From assembly GCA_025462985.1 (NCBI GenBank), contig JAOAPP010000472.1, positions 1 through 5,046 on the forward strand: 5,046 bases of DNA, written 5' to 3'. The DNA comes from Bryobacterales bacterium. Its GTDB lineage: Bacteria > Acidobacteriota > Terriglobia > Bryobacterales > Bryobacteraceae. Below are positions 1-5,046 of this stretch, one piece after another; position 1 is the stretch's first letter; every line of letters begins with the position of its first letter. The notes beneath the pieces were generated by a model. It did not search any database. It was not told the DNA's origin and saw only the letters and a program-made list of their open reading frames with translations. The position numbers were made by a program, and so were the translations under genes.

Positions 1-700
1 GAGAAAGTTTCTCGAACACCGCTCGCGATTCGCCCACTCCAGGCTGAAGCTGTGCCAGATTCGCAAGCAGAAGTCCAAAGATCGCCAGCACGGTAATGCT
101 CGGACGCAAAAGCCGTCGCAGCTGGCCATCGAAAAGGAGGGCCAGCAGCACCACCGTCCAGAAAGGAAACGCGACTCGCGGGTCATAAACAAGCGCCAAT
201 CCACCGGCGAGCCCAGCAAGCAAGGGCATCTCCGTTGCAAACAGGCCCGTGCCCAGCACCACCAAACCAAAAGCAAACGCCCGGGGTGTGGGCTCCAGAT
301 CCACAAGCGGAATGGAAGGCCCATAAAGCATTGCGCCTCCGTTCCCGAGCGCGGCCGCGAGCAGCGCCAACCCGCGGCCCAAACCCGCCGACCTCGCGAT
401 GAGGAAAACGCCGAGCACGGCAGCGCCGCGAAAAAGAAGCTGCTGACTGACCAGCGCCGTCCGCAGGTTCAGCCGGCCTGCTTCGTGTAGGAACAGCGTT
501 ACCTCGTCGTAGATCGTGTAGGTGACGTTCGGATGAGTGGCCACCAGATCGCGGCTCAAAAAGCCGGGATTCGCAAGCCGTTCCAGAATCGGAACGTAAG
601 TCTGTGTGTCTGATTGCAGCCAGCTGTGCCCGGGAAAAACGGCAAATTGAAGCCAGGTAATAGCGACGATGCCCAGCAGAACAGCGAGCGCTCGCCTCAT
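1..700 (-). CDS. Polytopic membrane protein, 3' end outside window (possible GT-C-like fold)
   Basis: Open reading frame read by hand from ATG at 700-698 to the left edge. It gives 233 residues with no stop, so the C-terminus is missing. Residues 1-22 form a hydrophobic first helix (ALAVLLGIVAITWLQFAVF). A polar loop of about 60 residues follows, containing S30-D31, Y35, the pair R50-D51 and H56. Further hydrophobic stretches lie near residues 82-103, 108-130, 141-155, 159-172, 176-190 and 201-216. An acidic residue in the first extracytoplasmic loop after TM1, followed by many helices, is the layout of GT-C glycosyltransferases and related uncharacterised multi-span families. That similarity is inferred from architecture, not proven. 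An E-P-T-P-R segment (136-140) precedes a helix. The start lies 1 bp after the TAG of the upstream TPR gene and has no good Shine-Dalgarno of its own, which suggests translational coupling. Membrane location is confident; function is unknown. Confidence 0.8.
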   Translation of the reverse strand, partial: MRRALAVLLGIVAITWLQFAVFPGHSWLQSDTQTYVPILERLANPGFLSRDLVATHPNVTYTIYDEVTLFLHEAGRLNLRTALVSQQLLFRGAAVLGVFLIARSAGLGRGLALLAAALGNGGAMLYGPSIPLVDLEPTPRAFAFGLVVLGTGLFATEMPLLAGLAGGLALVYDPRVAFPFWTVVLLALLFDGQLRRLLRPSITVLAIFGLLLANLAQLQPGVGESRAVFEKLS

Positions 701-701
701 G

Positions 702-1400
702 CTATTTTGCCGGAGTCTTCTCCAACTGTTGCTTCGCCCACTGCCGCTCGGGATCCAACTGCAGCGCCTTCTGAATCGCCTGCCGGGCTTCTGTCTCGCG
801 GTTCGCCTTGCGAAGTGCGATGCCCTTCCAAAGGTACGCCTCCGCCAGTTGCGGATTCAGAGAGATTGCGTGGTCGAAATCTTTAAGCGCCAAATCGACC
901 CCGCCTCCCATGGAGGAGGGTAGATAGTAATTGCCCACGCCTTGGCTGACATAGGCGAGCGCCAGCTTCCCATCCAGGTGGATCGCTTTGTTGATCTCGT
1001 CGCGCGCGCACTGGCCGTACTTCAATGCGCCGAGTAACGGATTTGCGGGAATCACCTGGCCGCAAAGGTTTCCGAGCAGCCGGTGATACTCGGCGTCCGA
1101 TTCTTTTTCGGCAACGGCCTTCTTCGCCAGGTCCATCCCCGATTCCGCATAGGACTCAGACTTGCGCTTATCATGCAGCTCCATTGCAACTTCCGCCGCA
1201 TAAGAGTATGCGAGCGCAAGCTGATACGAAGATGCCCCGCCTTGTTTAAGCTGAGCAATGCTTCCATCCAGCGCCGCGAGATCCTGGCGATCTCTGGCCT
1301 TGTTCAGATCTTGGGTTGTCACGGCTGCGGCGGTCATGCCCAACAACGGAATCAGAAACCAAAAGGACCTCCGCCAACAGGTCGCGAATCTCTTCAACAT
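702..1400 (-). CDS. Exported TPR-repeat protein
   Basis: A 232-residue protein. The N-terminus has basic residues (K3, R4, R10, R11), a hydrophobic core (residues 12-22) and a T-A-A-A segment at 23-26. This reads as a Sec signal peptide with possible cleavage after A26, or as an uncleaved anchor. The mature part is alpha-helical. The clearest TPR is residues 185-218 (LAEAYLWKGIALRK, then AIQKALQLDP). A second unit at 146-184 carries a Y-L-P-S-S-M-G-G-G insertion between its two helices and ends in AISLNP. Weaker helical pairs lie at about 57-95 and 106-145. TPR proteins are protein-interaction scaffolds, so no catalytic role is expected. The ATG start is supported by GGAGG at 1409-1405, 4 nt upstream. 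The gene lies 34 bp after the MFS stop and 1 bp before the polytopic membrane gene, so its partner may be that membrane protein. The TPR and export calls are firm; the specific role is unknown. Confidence 0.85.
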   Translation of the reverse strand: MLKRFATCWRRSFWFLIPLLGMTAAAVTTQDLNKARDRQDLAALDGSIAQLKQGGASSYQLALAYSYAAEVAMELHDKRKSESYAESGMDLAKKAVAEKESDAEYHRLLGNLCGQVIPANPLLGALKYGQCARDEINKAIHLDGKLALAYVSQGVGNYYLPSSMGGGVDLALKDFDHAISLNPQLAEAYLWKGIALRKANRETEARQAIQKALQLDPERQWAKQQLEKTPAK

Positions 1401-1404
1401 CCTG

Positions 1405-1409
1405 CCTCC
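1405..1409 (-). promoter_or_regulatory. Ribosome binding site of the TPR gene, inside a small hairpin
   Basis: On the minus strand GGAGG (1409-1405) lies 4 nt before the ATG at 1400. The complementary CCTCC at 1420-1416 could pair with it across the six-base loop TACAAT, giving a 5-bp GC-rich stem that hides the Shine-Dalgarno. No T-tract follows, so this is not a terminator. The site supports the chosen start. Regulation by the stem is only a possibility. Confidence 0.6.
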
Positions 1410-1434
1410 ATTGTAGGAGGACGGACGGGGTCGC

Positions 1435-2637
1435 CTACAGTTTCATCAGCTTGCGTTCAAAGACGATGAAGTACACCGCCAGCATCACAACAAGAATCCC
1501 GTTTCCGATCATGATGGCGGGAGCCGACGTCTGCTTGATCAGATAACCGCAAACCAGACTGCCAATCGGCATGCCTCCCCGAAATGCCACGTTGTAAACG
1601 CTCATCACGCGCCCTCGCATCCGGTCATCGACACGCAGCTGCACCAGCGATAGATTGGATGCCAGCACGATCATCATGCCGGCGCCCGCTATGCAGAGAA
1701 ATGTCGCGCTGAGCGGAATCCTGCGCGCCAATCCAAAACCCGCAATCGCGAAGCCGAGGATCACCATCACGAACAGCCCTTTTCGCGCCTGATCCTGCGG
1801 CCTCATGGCTGCCACAAACAAAGCGCCCGCAATCGAGCCGAGCCCGGAAAGACACAGCAGCAGCGTGAACGTGTTTGCGTTGCCATGCAGAACGCTGCTC
1901 GCCATGACGGGAAGAAACGTAATCAGCGGATACGACAGCAGCGTGAGCAGGAACGCCAGCACCACCAGGCTGACCATTCCTTCACGCGCACGGATAAAGT
2001 CGATTCCCTCTTTCATGCTCTGAATCACCGACGTGTCGGACTTCATCGGAGTAAATCGCGGCTTGATCAACAGCAGAGTGCAGATTACAGCGAGGTACGA
2101 GATGCCGTTCAGGCCAAAGCACCAGGTTGCGCCGACTTTGGCGAGAGCCACTCCGCCTAACATCGGGCCGATCACGCGGGCGACGTTGAACTGAATAGAA
2201 TTAAGCGCTATCGCGTTCGTGATGTCTTTCTTCTCCACAAGGGTCGGAATGAGCGCCGAGTAAGCAGGACCGCCGAAGGATTGCGCGATGCCGACCGTGA
2301 ACGACAAGCACCAGATATGCCAGACCTGGACAACCTTGGTGTACACCAAGGTCGCTAGCACGAAAGCGCACGCCATCTGGATGATCTGTGACGTAATCAG
2401 CAGCCCGCGACGGCTTTTTCGATCCGCAAACACACCGCCGAACAGCGAGAGAAGAAAAATCGGAATCTGGCCGAAAAATGCATCGAGGCCCAGGTACAGC
2501 GATGACTTGGACAGCTGATAAACCAGCCAGCTCTGCGCCAGAATCTGCATCCACGTGCCGATTGTGGAGACGCACGCGCCCATCCACATCAGCCGGAAGT
2601 CCGGATACCGGAAAGCGTTAAAGGTTCTCTTCAGCAA
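1435..2637 (-). CDS. MFS transporter, MFS_3 / EntS-like exporter family
   Basis: A 400-residue integral membrane protein of normal MFS length with about 12 hydrophobic segments. The opening NAFRYPDFRLMWMGACVSTIG is typical of the MFS_3 (enterobactin exporter EntS-like) group. MFS motif A between TM2 and TM3 is clear at 67-77 (GGVFADRKSRR). A conserved half-site with N146, R154 and G157-P158 (ARVIGPMLGG) lies in the TM5 region. In the C-terminal half, R341-G342-R343-V-M and the downstream G-M-P-I-G-S match the family's second signature loop. Such proteins use the proton gradient to export small molecules such as siderophores, drugs or metabolites across the inner membrane; the substrate cannot be deduced here. 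The start is TTG at 2637. An in-frame TAG at 2652-2650 lies five codons upstream and AGGAAGAG is correctly spaced, so no earlier start exists. The gene is 28 bp downstream of the VOC gene. It contains a perfect 20-bp palindrome over codons 96-102. Confidence 0.93.
   Translation of the reverse strand: MLKRTFNAFRYPDFRLMWMGACVSTIGTWMQILAQSWLVYQLSKSSLYLGLDAFFGQIPIFLLSLFGGVFADRKSRRGLLITSQIIQMACAFVLATLVYTKVVQVWHIWCLSFTVGIAQSFGGPAYSALIPTLVEKKDITNAIALNSIQFNVARVIGPMLGGVALAKVGATWCFGLNGISYLAVICTLLLIKPRFTPMKSDTSVIQSMKEGIDFIRAREGMVSLVVLAFLLTLLSYPLITFLPVMASSVLHGNANTFTLLLCLSGLGSIAGALFVAAMRPQDQARKGLFVMVILGFAIAGFGLARRIPLSATFLCIAGAGMMIVLASNLSLVQLRVDDRMRGRVMSVYNVAFRGGMPIGSLVCGYLIKQTSAPAIMIGNGILVVMLAVYFIVFERKLMKL
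2333..2352. repeat. Perfect 20-bp palindrome inside the MFS gene
   Basis: Positions 2333-2352 read ACCTTGGTGTACACCAAGGT on both strands: ten-base arms, no spacer, centred between 2342 and 2343. It covers MFS codons T96 to V102 (T-L-V-Y-T-K-V), at the end of TM3 or the loop after it. In RNA the ten-base arms could fold back only with a strained tight loop, so a DNA-level site or plain coincidence are both possible. By rough reckoning a perfect 10+10 palindrome is expected about 0.005 times in 5 kb of random sequence. Confidence 0.85.
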
Positions 2638-2643
2638 CGAATG

Positions 2644-2651
2644 CTCTTCCT
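2644..2651 (-). promoter_or_regulatory. Ribosome binding site supporting the TTG start of the MFS gene
   Basis: AGGAAGAG on the minus strand (2651-2644) is followed by six bases and then TTG at 2637-2635. Together with the in-frame TAG immediately upstream (2652-2650, overlapping the site), it fixes the start at TTG. The next in-frame ATG is at codon 17, inside the conserved N-terminal helix region. Confidence 0.65.
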
Positions 2652-2665
2652 AGCATGCGTTGCAG

Positions 2666-3043
2666 TCAAGCGGGCAGCGGAGTTCGACGCTCAATGAGGT
2701 GGACATAATTGCCGTCCGCGTCCTCGAAGAAAACAAGCCGGTTTCCGGTGTTTTCGTAGGGCTGTCCGGAAAACTTCACTCCCTTGGACTGGAGTTCCGC
2801 GTACGCCGTGTCAAAGTTGTCCACCGATACCGCGATGTGCCGCATGCCCGGCGTCTTCAGTTCATTCGGTCCGGGCTCGCCCTGGCCGGGAATGATCTCG
2901 ATGATGGCTCCGTTAGGAGCTTTGACAAAATAGTTGCCCCCGTATTCGTAGTTGATACGAAACGACAGGGTGGAAACATACCATTCTGCGAGCCGTTTGG
3001 GGTCCGGTGACGCGATGGCAAAGTGTTCGATACCGGTGAACAT
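2666..3043 (-). CDS. VOC-family (glyoxalase/bleomycin-resistance fold) metalloprotein
   Basis: A 125-residue protein spanning one VOC domain made of two beta-alpha-beta-beta-beta modules. The four expected metal ligands are all present and in register: H7 (GIEHFAI), E49 (AIIEIIP), H69 (MRHIAV) and E118 (VHLIER). The second module ends with the common F-E-D-A-D-G-N pattern (106-112). The family includes glyoxalase I, dioxygenases, epimerases and antibiotic-binding or fosfomycin-modifying proteins. An intact tetrad suggests a metal-dependent enzyme rather than a simple drug-binding protein, but the substrate is unknown. I chose the ATG at 3043 because MFTGIEHFAIA is the canonical VOC start. A longer frame opens with ATG at 3121, but its extra 26 residues are low-complexity, overlap the HAD gene's end and do not look like part of the fold. 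No strong Shine-Dalgarno precedes 3043. The gene lies 47 bp after the HAD stop and 28 bp before the MFS start. Confidence 0.9.
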   Translation of the reverse strand: MFTGIEHFAIASPDPKRLAEWYVSTLSFRINYEYGGNYFVKAPNGAIIEIIPGQGEPGPNELKTPGMRHIAVSVDNFDTAYAELQSKGVKFSGQPYENTGNRLVFFEDADGNYVHLIERRTPLPA

Positions 3044-3090
3044 AGGCCAACAGGATTGTAGCAAGAGAGGCGGTTGCGAAGGCCGGAAAC

Positions 3091-3804
3091 TTATTCCCGA
3101 ACCCGCTGCGCCTGGAGCCATGCTTCCAGTTCCGGGCTTTCGAAATCCTGGATATGAAGGTCGAGCCCCTTGAAATGAGTTGCGGTAGTTTCCACGCCCA
3201 CCAGCCGCATGCCGGCTGCGCGCCCGGCTTCAATTCCCGTTGGAGAGTCCTCGAACACGATGCAGTTCCGCGGATGGACGCCGAGCAACTCGGCGCACTT
3301 GAGGTAAATGTCCGGAAACGGCTTCGGGCGCTCGACCTGGTGTCCGTCCACAGCCGCGTTGAAGTATCCTGCCAGCCCGAACTGCTTCAGCACAAACTCG
3401 ATGTTTGCAGGCTCGGCATTCGTACCGATCGCTTTCGGAACGTTCCGATGCCGCTCCAGAAAGTCCTGCAGCCCTCGCACTCGATACTGCTCGATTCCGG
3501 TCTCGAGCATCATTTCGCGCCACAGTTTTTCTTTGGCCGCGCCATGCTTGAACGCGACGTCATCCGGGAGGTTCTTATCGATCAGGTTCAGCACCAGCTC
3601 CGCATTGCGTTTCCCATGCATGCGCGCCTCCAGATCGGGGATATCGGTGCCGATATTTCGCAGGTAGCGCTGCCACGCTTCGGTGTGCAGCGGCATTGAA
3701 TGCACCAACACGCCATCCATATCGAAAATGAAGGCAAGACCAGGTGCCGGCCCGGGAGTAGGATGGGAACTCACGCGTCGAGAGTAACATGCGGCCCGAG
3801 CCAC
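3091..3804 (-). CDS. HAD-superfamily hydrolase, subfamily IA (beta-phosphoglucomutase-like)
   Basis: A 237-residue protein with all four HAD motifs. Motif I is FIFDMDGVL with nucleophile D28 and acid/base D30. Motif II is T128 (AIGTNA), motif III is K161 (RPKPFPDIYL) and motif IV is E185-D186 (VFEDSPTGIEAG). A helical C1 cap fills about residues 40-105, with H40, W44 and a G64-K65-R66 substrate-loop segment resembling beta-phosphoglucomutase and sugar-phosphate phosphatases. It probably dephosphorylates or isomerises a phosphorylated small molecule in the cytoplasm with Mg2+. The usual D after the motif I loop is H35 here (VLVHS). The start is uncertain. GTG at 3804 follows an in-frame TGA at 3822-3820 with only a weak GGGTTCC upstream. 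GTG at 3774 would remove ten residues and still keep motif I. This is the first gene of the minus-strand run and diverges from the AsmA-like gene. Confidence 0.92.
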   Translation of the reverse strand: MARAACYSRRVSSHPTPGPAPGLAFIFDMDGVLVHSMPLHTEAWQRYLRNIGTDIPDLEARMHGKRNAELVLNLIDKNLPDDVAFKHGAAKEKLWREMMLETGIEQYRVRGLQDFLERHRNVPKAIGTNAEPANIEFVLKQFGLAGYFNAAVDGHQVERPKPFPDIYLKCAELLGVHPRNCIVFEDSPTGIEAGRAAGMRLVGVETTATHFKGLDLHIQDFESPELEAWLQAQRVRE

Positions 3805-3895
3805 GCGGAACCCGTGTTTTCAACGTCTATACTGGGGACATACAATCTCTAGCTGAGCTTCGAACTCACCGCGGAGGTGTTTCGATAAGGCGGAA
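3805..3895. other. Divergent intergenic region between the HAD and AsmA-like genes
   Basis: This is the only non-coding stretch of note in the window, 91 bp between two divergent starts, so promoters for both directions should lie here or extend into the gene ends. It holds the plus-strand promoter candidate and an AGG ribosome site at 3888-3890 before the ATG at 3896. For the minus direction TATAGA (3831-3826) could be a -10, but I see no matching -35. There is no terminator-like stem with a T-tract and no strong operator palindrome. Confidence 0.7.
3817..3846 (+). promoter_or_regulatory. Candidate sigma-70-type promoter for the AsmA-like gene
   Basis: TTTTCA (3817-3822, four of six matches to TTGACA) and TACAAT (3841-3846, five of six matches to TATAAT) are separated by 18 bp. 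Transcription would begin near 3853 and leave a leader of about 43 nt before the ATG. TATACT at 3828-3833 is an alternative -10 but lacks a -35. The match is moderate and assumes a housekeeping sigma factor with the usual consensus. Confidence 0.35.
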
Positions 3896-5046
3896 ATGAC
3901 ACAGCGGTTTCAATCCTTTTTCCGCCCGTGGTGGCGTGTGGCGCTCGGCTTTGTCGCTTCCGTGCTGCTTCTGGGAGCGCTGGCCCCATTCATCAACGCC
4001 GCTGCGTTCAGCGGGCGCGTCGAGCATGCCCTCGAAACCTCTCTCGGTCGCCGAGTGAGTTTCTCCGCGGCGCACTTCACTCTGCTAACTGGCCCTGGAT
4101 TCTCCCTGGACAACGTTTCCATCCAGGAAGATCCAAGATATGGCCTGGAGCCGTTTGCTCACGTTCCTCAGCTGGAAGTTCGCCTGCGACTCGACAAACT
4201 GCTGCTGGGCCACATCGTCGTTGCGAGCCTTCGCCTGCTGCAGCCTTCAATGAATCTGGTGCAGCGAAGCGACGGCGCCTGGAACGTAGTCGAGTTGGTA
4301 GATCGCCTGAGCCCGCCCAATCGCCTCCCCGTCAACGTTTTTCCCGCCGTCCAAGTATCGGAAGGACGTATCGATTTCAAATTCGGAATGCGAAAGACCA
4401 CGCTCTATGTGGCGAACTCCGATCTCAGCATCTATCCGGAGCGGTCCGGCAAGCTGTACATCCGGTTCTCCGGTTCGCCCGCCCGTACTGATCGCGCCGG
4501 CAACGGGTTCGGTCATCTTCGAGGTGAGGTGAACTGGTATCTCAAACCGGTCACAAATGAGTCCAATCAGCTCGAAGCCGATGTCACCCTGGACCCCAGT
4601 AATCTCAGTGAACTGACCACGCTGTTTGAGGGCGAAGATGCCGGCGTCCATGGGACGGTAAGCTCTCACGTGAGAATCGAGGGGCCCGCGACCGCGCTGC
4701 GCCTGAACGGCGACGTGAATCTGGCGGATGTTCACCGCTGGGACCTCATGCCTTCGAGCGGAGAAAACTGGCGCATTCGCTACGCCGGAAAGATCGACCT
4801 CCTGGCGCATCAGTTGGTGCTGAACACCATTCCGGCCGCCCCCGGCCAAGCGATGCCCGTTTCGCTGCAACTGCGCGTGAACGACTTCCTCAAACATCCA
4901 GCCTGGTCGTTTCTAACCACGTTCTCAAAGGCGACCGCCGCGGAGTTGTTGCCCGTCAGCCGCCGCATGGGAGTCGTATTTCCGGACGGCCTCAAGCTGG
5001 AAGGGACCGTTGACGGAGTGGTCGGGTATTCCAATGTGAACGCTCT
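3896..5046 (+). CDS. AsmA-family inner-membrane-anchored periplasmic protein, 3' end outside window
   Basis: Open from ATG at 3896 to the right edge: 383 codons with no stop, so the C-terminus is missing. Basic and aromatic residues 4-14 precede one hydrophobic helix at about 14-33 (RVALGFVASVLLLGALAPFI), which should anchor the protein with the rest in the periplasm. Right after it, FSGRVEHALETSLGRRVSF (38-56) is the typical AsmA opening, where the segment ending in L-G-R-x-V starts the repeated beta-strand groove. The remainder alternates short beta-like strands (for example LEVRLRLDKLLLG, then IVVASLRLLQPSMNLV), as in AsmA/TamB/YhdP-type proteins. These are linked to phospholipid transport between membranes and to outer-membrane homeostasis. 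Which subgroup this is cannot be told from the N-terminal third or half. The start is supported by AAGG at 3887-3890 with five bases before the ATG. The gene diverges from the minus-strand operon, so co-regulation is possible but not shown. Confidence 0.85.
   Translation, partial: MTQRFQSFFRPWWRVALGFVASVLLLGALAPFINAAAFSGRVEHALETSLGRRVSFSAAHFTLLTGPGFSLDNVSIQEDPRYGLEPFAHVPQLEVRLRLDKLLLGHIVVASLRLLQPSMNLVQRSDGAWNVVELVDRLSPPNRLPVNVFPAVQVSEGRIDFKFGMRKTTLYVANSDLSIYPERSGKLYIRFSGSPARTDRAGNGFGHLRGEVNWYLKPVTNESNQLEADVTLDPSNLSELTTLFEGEDAGVHGTVSSHVRIEGPATALRLNGDVNLADVHRWDLMPSSGENWRIRYAGKIDLLAHQLVLNTIPAAPGQAMPVSLQLRVNDFLKHPAWSFLTTFSKATAAELLPVSRRMGVVFPDGLKLEGTVDGVVGYSNVNA

Noticed and set aside
3054..3059. 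TACAAT just upstream of the VOC start (read on the minus strand) as a -10 promoter element
   Set aside because: No acceptable -35 lies 15-19 bp upstream, and it is too close to the start codon for an ordinary leader.
3044..3121. Longer VOC protein beginning at ATG 3121
   Set aside because: The 26 extra residues do not fit the VOC fold and overlap the end of the HAD gene. The canonical start is at 3043.
3488..3509. Inverted repeat TGCTCGA / TCGAGCA with an eight-base loop in the HAD gene
   Set aside because: Seven-base stems with short loops are expected a few times in 5 kb by chance, and it is within coding sequence.
3641..3656. Near-palindrome ATATCGG-TG-CCGATAT in the HAD gene
   Set aside because: The arms are only seven bases and it is within coding sequence. 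It is close to chance expectation when all short-spaced repeats are considered.
3154..3699. 181-codon plus-strand open frame opposite the HAD gene
   Set aside because: It is antisense to a protein with all four HAD motifs and shows no domain of its own.
3928..4491. 187-codon plus-strand open frame overlapping the AsmA-like gene
   Set aside because: It is an R/S/P/A-rich alternative frame of the AsmA-like coding region, with no domain.
4664..4675. 12-bp palindrome TCTCACGTGAGA in the AsmA-like gene
   Set aside because: About one perfect 12-bp palindrome is expected in a window of this size.
4247..4897. 216-codon open frame on the minus strand opposite the AsmA-like gene
   Set aside because: It lies wholly antisense to a gene with clear AsmA features, has no recognisable domain or signal, and its composition (rich in R, G, H, Q) is typical of a mirror frame in GC-rich DNA.

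Overview
The window looks like a chromosomal piece of a moderately GC-rich Gram-negative bacterium. Its AsmA-type protein implies an outer membrane. The style of the MFS and AsmA proteins is what I would expect from a soil acidobacterium, but this is an impression from protein character, not a database result. I see no phage, transposon, CRISPR, tRNA or rRNA signal. Codon use and composition look uniform throughout.

Layout. Five genes lie head to tail on the minus strand and fill positions 1-3804. In transcription order they are a HAD-superfamily phosphatase/phosphomutase (3804-3091), a VOC/glyoxalase-fold metalloprotein (3043-2666), an MFS exporter of the EntS-like MFS_3 type with a TTG start (2637-1435), a secreted or membrane-tethered TPR protein (1400-702), and a polytopic membrane protein that runs off the left edge (700-1). 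The gaps are 47, 28, 34 and 1 bp, so they may form one operon. A 91-bp divergent intergenic region (3805-3895) separates them from a plus-strand AsmA-family gene (3896 to the right edge), which is also incomplete.

How the genes may work together. HAD, VOC and MFS together would suit modification or detoxification of a small molecule followed by export, but the substrate cannot be read from the sequence. The TPR and polytopic membrane genes are so tightly spaced that translational coupling is likely. The membrane protein looks GT-C-like or a related multi-span family. The AsmA-like protein is probably a periplasmic, inner-membrane-anchored factor for envelope lipid homeostasis and need not be linked to the operon.

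Overall this is mostly ordinary housekeeping or accessory-metabolism DNA. The most unusual sequence feature is a perfect 20-bp palindrome inside the MFS gene (2333-2352). I did not find convincing evidence of a new defence or mobile system.
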